NCBI GenBank assembly: GCA_963965975.1
Contig: OZ014417.1
Location: 2,399,821 to 2,463,820, forward strand
DNA: 64,000 nucleotides
Direction: 5' to 3'
Source of the DNA: Xestospongia bergquistia
Taxonomy: Eukaryota; Porifera; Demospongiae; Haplosclerida; Petrosiidae
In this document: positions 62,101 through 64,000 of the stretch, piece after piece
Layout: each line of letters starts with the position of its first letter
How positions within the stretch are numbered: the stretch's first letter is position 1
Position numbers and translations under genes: made by a program
Notes under the pieces: generated by a model
The model's input: only the letters and a program-made list of their open reading frames with translations
Databases searched by the model: none
Told to the model about the DNA's origin: nothing

Positions 62101-64000
62101 TAATGCTATGTACTCAGATCGATAATATATCTAAACTAAATGTAGTTATACAGACAGACCCAGTAATTACTTCTACCATAAACTATCTCAGATCCATTCC
62201 ACTGACTACTATAAATATATTGTGTCAGAGATAATCATGTCTCTTAAATGTACAGTTTGTAGTACAATAATACTGGGTCTAGTTTCTGACTTAATTTTAT
62301 ATTTTTGACTAGTACCTTTTTATTATTGTAGTGATGGAATAGATATAATGAACCAACCATCATTAAAGACAAAATGTTTCATTTCAATGGAGGCTATAAA
62401 ATGGTTACAAGAGAAACTAGATGGAGAACCAACTAGAAAAGACATTGTGAAAACTATGCAGGTAAGAGGAAGAATTACTGTTAGTACTGACTAATTTGTT
62501 GTATTATTAGAAAATGATTAAGAATGGATTACTACTACATGATTCTGGTGATCATAGGATACCATTTATTGATGGTTACTATTTCTACTATGCTCCTGAA
62601 TGTAAGTATATATCTAATACATTACATATATCATATATAATTGAGGTACATGTATATTGTATGTTCATACTGAATTCATTGATGTTTGTAATGATTTATT
62701 CATTCTTTTTATTCATTAAATATTTGACATCTGTCTATGACATTTTTAATTTACTTATCAATTCCATTGCTAAAGTACATGTATTAACTGTTTATCAAAT
62801 GTCTTTCATTTTCTCCATTAGATCAGTCCTTACCTCAACATCTACAAGAAGAGGAAGATTGGGATTCCTTTAGAAAGAAGTGGTTTGAAGTAGCTATTAT
62901 ACATCCTCTAGATATCTTATCACAAAGTGGTGGAACTGAATCTGTTAGTACATCTAGCCACGCCTCATCATTTCAGAGTTCTCCTTACTACATGCATCAT
63001 GAAGAACAAGTTAAAAGTATGTAATAAATCAATCTACATGTATAATGTATATATGTGAGAGTGTATATGTCAAATGACATTCTCCTTGAAGTTTATAATT
63101 AGTGTAATTGAATTTCTTTGTGTAATTGGACTGATTTTTCCTTTAAATAATACCTCTGAATGTTTATGAAATCTTGTGATTTTTATGCCAATTTATGATC
63201 AGAAATAAAGATTACTGTTCTACCTGTCCAAGTATCACCTGTCTTTGATATCAAATGACCTGTATCTCTCTCTCTTTCTGTAGTTCCTAATGATATATTT
63301 TCTCGTTATGTGGAATATAATCCTGATCTTCATGGTCTCTCAGATCGTCCTGAGTGGTGTTATATTCAATATGATCATACTTATAATCCAACACAAGGTT
63401 ATGAACTAGAGTTTCAATGGATGGCATGTACCATCTCTTTATTACATAAATCAGTAAGTACTTAGTACAATAGAACACTATATTTCTAATAATATCAATT
63501 AATAGAATATAAATTGATATATTAAAATCTAGTTAATTAAGACATGACCTACTTTCTGGATATATCACTTAACTTTTTAAAAATATAATAATATCCTCAA
63601 CATTTTCTATTATACTCTCTCTAGATTCAAAACTGGGCTCACAAAGCAGCAATGTGTGGTTTTAATATAGTACCTGTCCATTCATTGGGTATACACTAGG
63701 ATTAGTAGATAGTACTATAGACACACCTCATCCATTTCTACGTCCTGTTTTCTTACCACTAGAACTTCCTCAGGAATTCAGAAACCACTTTGAAAGTAAG
63801 TTAATCAAAGATGAGTTACAATTAGACACCTTGTCAAGTAGTTGTTATTAATACTGAGTATCCTCTAAGTGCATATATACACATATTAATATCAGCATTG
63901 TTGACACATTATTATAGATGTGTTATAACAGTATTCATTTGTTTTTTATAGAATCTAATGAAGACTCATCCACTAGTCTCATGTATCTCTTTCAAACTAT
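59130..64000 (+). CDS. depdc5: DEPDC5 (GATOR1 subunit), 3' half, runs off right edge
   Basis: DEPDC5/Iml1 is the Rag GTPase-activating subunit of GATOR1 and restrains mTORC1 at the lysosome. Exons seen: 59130-59259 (NHQNMTTYQAFKEMISQCLS), 59424-59507 (GFQLFFHNGSLFTLHKDLAD), 59795-59971 (ending GYNWNYLDQHVCGHDEFEI), 60376-60558 (SHKYWRCRMLVLP), 61359-62093 (Ser/Pro-rich linker ending HLILQALLNK), 62332-62461 and 62511-62601 (DEP domain: CFISMEAIKWLQEKLDGE, YYFYYAPE), 62822-63016 (KKWFEVAIIHPLDIL), 63284-63453 (EWCYIQYDHT, YELEFQWMACTI), 63625-63795 (WAHKAAMCGFNIVPV) and 63952 onward (MYLFQT). Motifs NWNYLDQ, KWFEVA, EWC and CGF..VPV match animal DEPDC5. An exon between 59,508 and 59,795 was not resolved. 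Two frame breaks: within 61,570-61,670 and at about 63,695. The N-terminal half should lie upstream but is not in the window. It is either a recent pseudogene or a real gene with assembly indels. Confidence 0.78.
59262..59370. repeat. GATG/GATA microsatellite in DEPDC5 intron
   Basis: Tetramer run related to 6,115-6,300; lies between the exons ending 59,259 and starting 59,424. Confidence 0.8.
60953..61223. other. 270-bp segment present only in the right DEPDC5 copy
   Basis: Copy A at about 7,850-7,890 runs from 'ccctaaacatacac' to 'tatactataaatcataatg' without it. Here the same flanks enclose about 270 bp with a minus-strand frame reading VIIIESSDDDDIPDPFPFPK and ending in a possible donor. 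It could be a captured exon or an insertion of unknown type. Confidence 0.45.

Noticed and set aside
62514-62873. Plus-strand 119-codon frame as one gene
   Set aside because: It is DEPDC5 exon 62,511-62,601 read on through an intron; the next exon (62,822) uses another frame.
1-64000. tRNA, rRNA, CRISPR or bacterial operon features
   Set aside because: No cloverleaf-type or rRNA-like sequence or spaced direct repeats of CRISPR form were seen; the spaced repeats at 55,440-59,085 are a head-to-tail satellite without unique spacers.

Overview
The window looks like an intron-rich, AT-rich genome of an early-branching invertebrate animal. A demosponge such as Amphimedon is my best guess. This rests on metazoan-type genes (DEPDC5; ankyrin, Roc and Death-domain proteins), short AT-rich GT-AG introns and the general style of the proteins. 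It is an inference, not a database match. I see no bacterial or organellar features, tRNA, rRNA or CRISPR array.

The centre of the window is one very large minus-strand gene (17,339-40,406). I could build it as 27 exons whose splice phases all agree and whose lengths sum to 7,674 nt (2,557 codons plus stop). Its order is: ankyrin repeats, a Roc-type GTPase with COR-like tail, a Death domain, a second and very different P-loop GTPase-like module, three more Death-type domains, a transmembrane helix, a sequon-rich ZU5-like domain, two more transmembrane helices and a short tail. The first half resembles the ankyrin-Roc-COR-Death part of DAPK1 and other ROCO proteins. The second half looks like a membrane-tethered receptor or adaptor.

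Around it lie relatives and fragments. At the left edge (806-5,676, minus) the ankyrin exons of a paralogue run off the window. At 48,969-55,404 (minus) is a degraded paralogue of the second half. Extra copies of an upstream Death module lie at 9,664-10,665 and 13,574-13,812, and a broken Death exon lies at about 15,480-15,730.

The right end (59,130-64,000, plus) carries the 3' half of a DEPDC5 (GATOR1 subunit) gene running off the window. Pieces of DEPDC5 are duplicated at 6,340-7,470, 14,352-14,718 and 48,028-48,249. The last two are copies of its final exon, and each points tail-to-tail at a Roc-Death gene. This suggests an ancestral unit of DEPDC5 facing a Roc-Death gene that was repeatedly duplicated and rearranged. 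A satellite of about 142-bp units (about 27 copies at 55,440-59,085 and about 7 at 10,720-11,690) sits between the two in both places.

The rest is introns, segmental duplications (620-2,510 matches 32,700-34,600), a tandem repeat block at 45,259-46,800, small DNA-transposon remnants (224-498; 25,442-25,766; 40,571-41,198) and a decayed reverse-transcriptase element (about 41,880-43,330).
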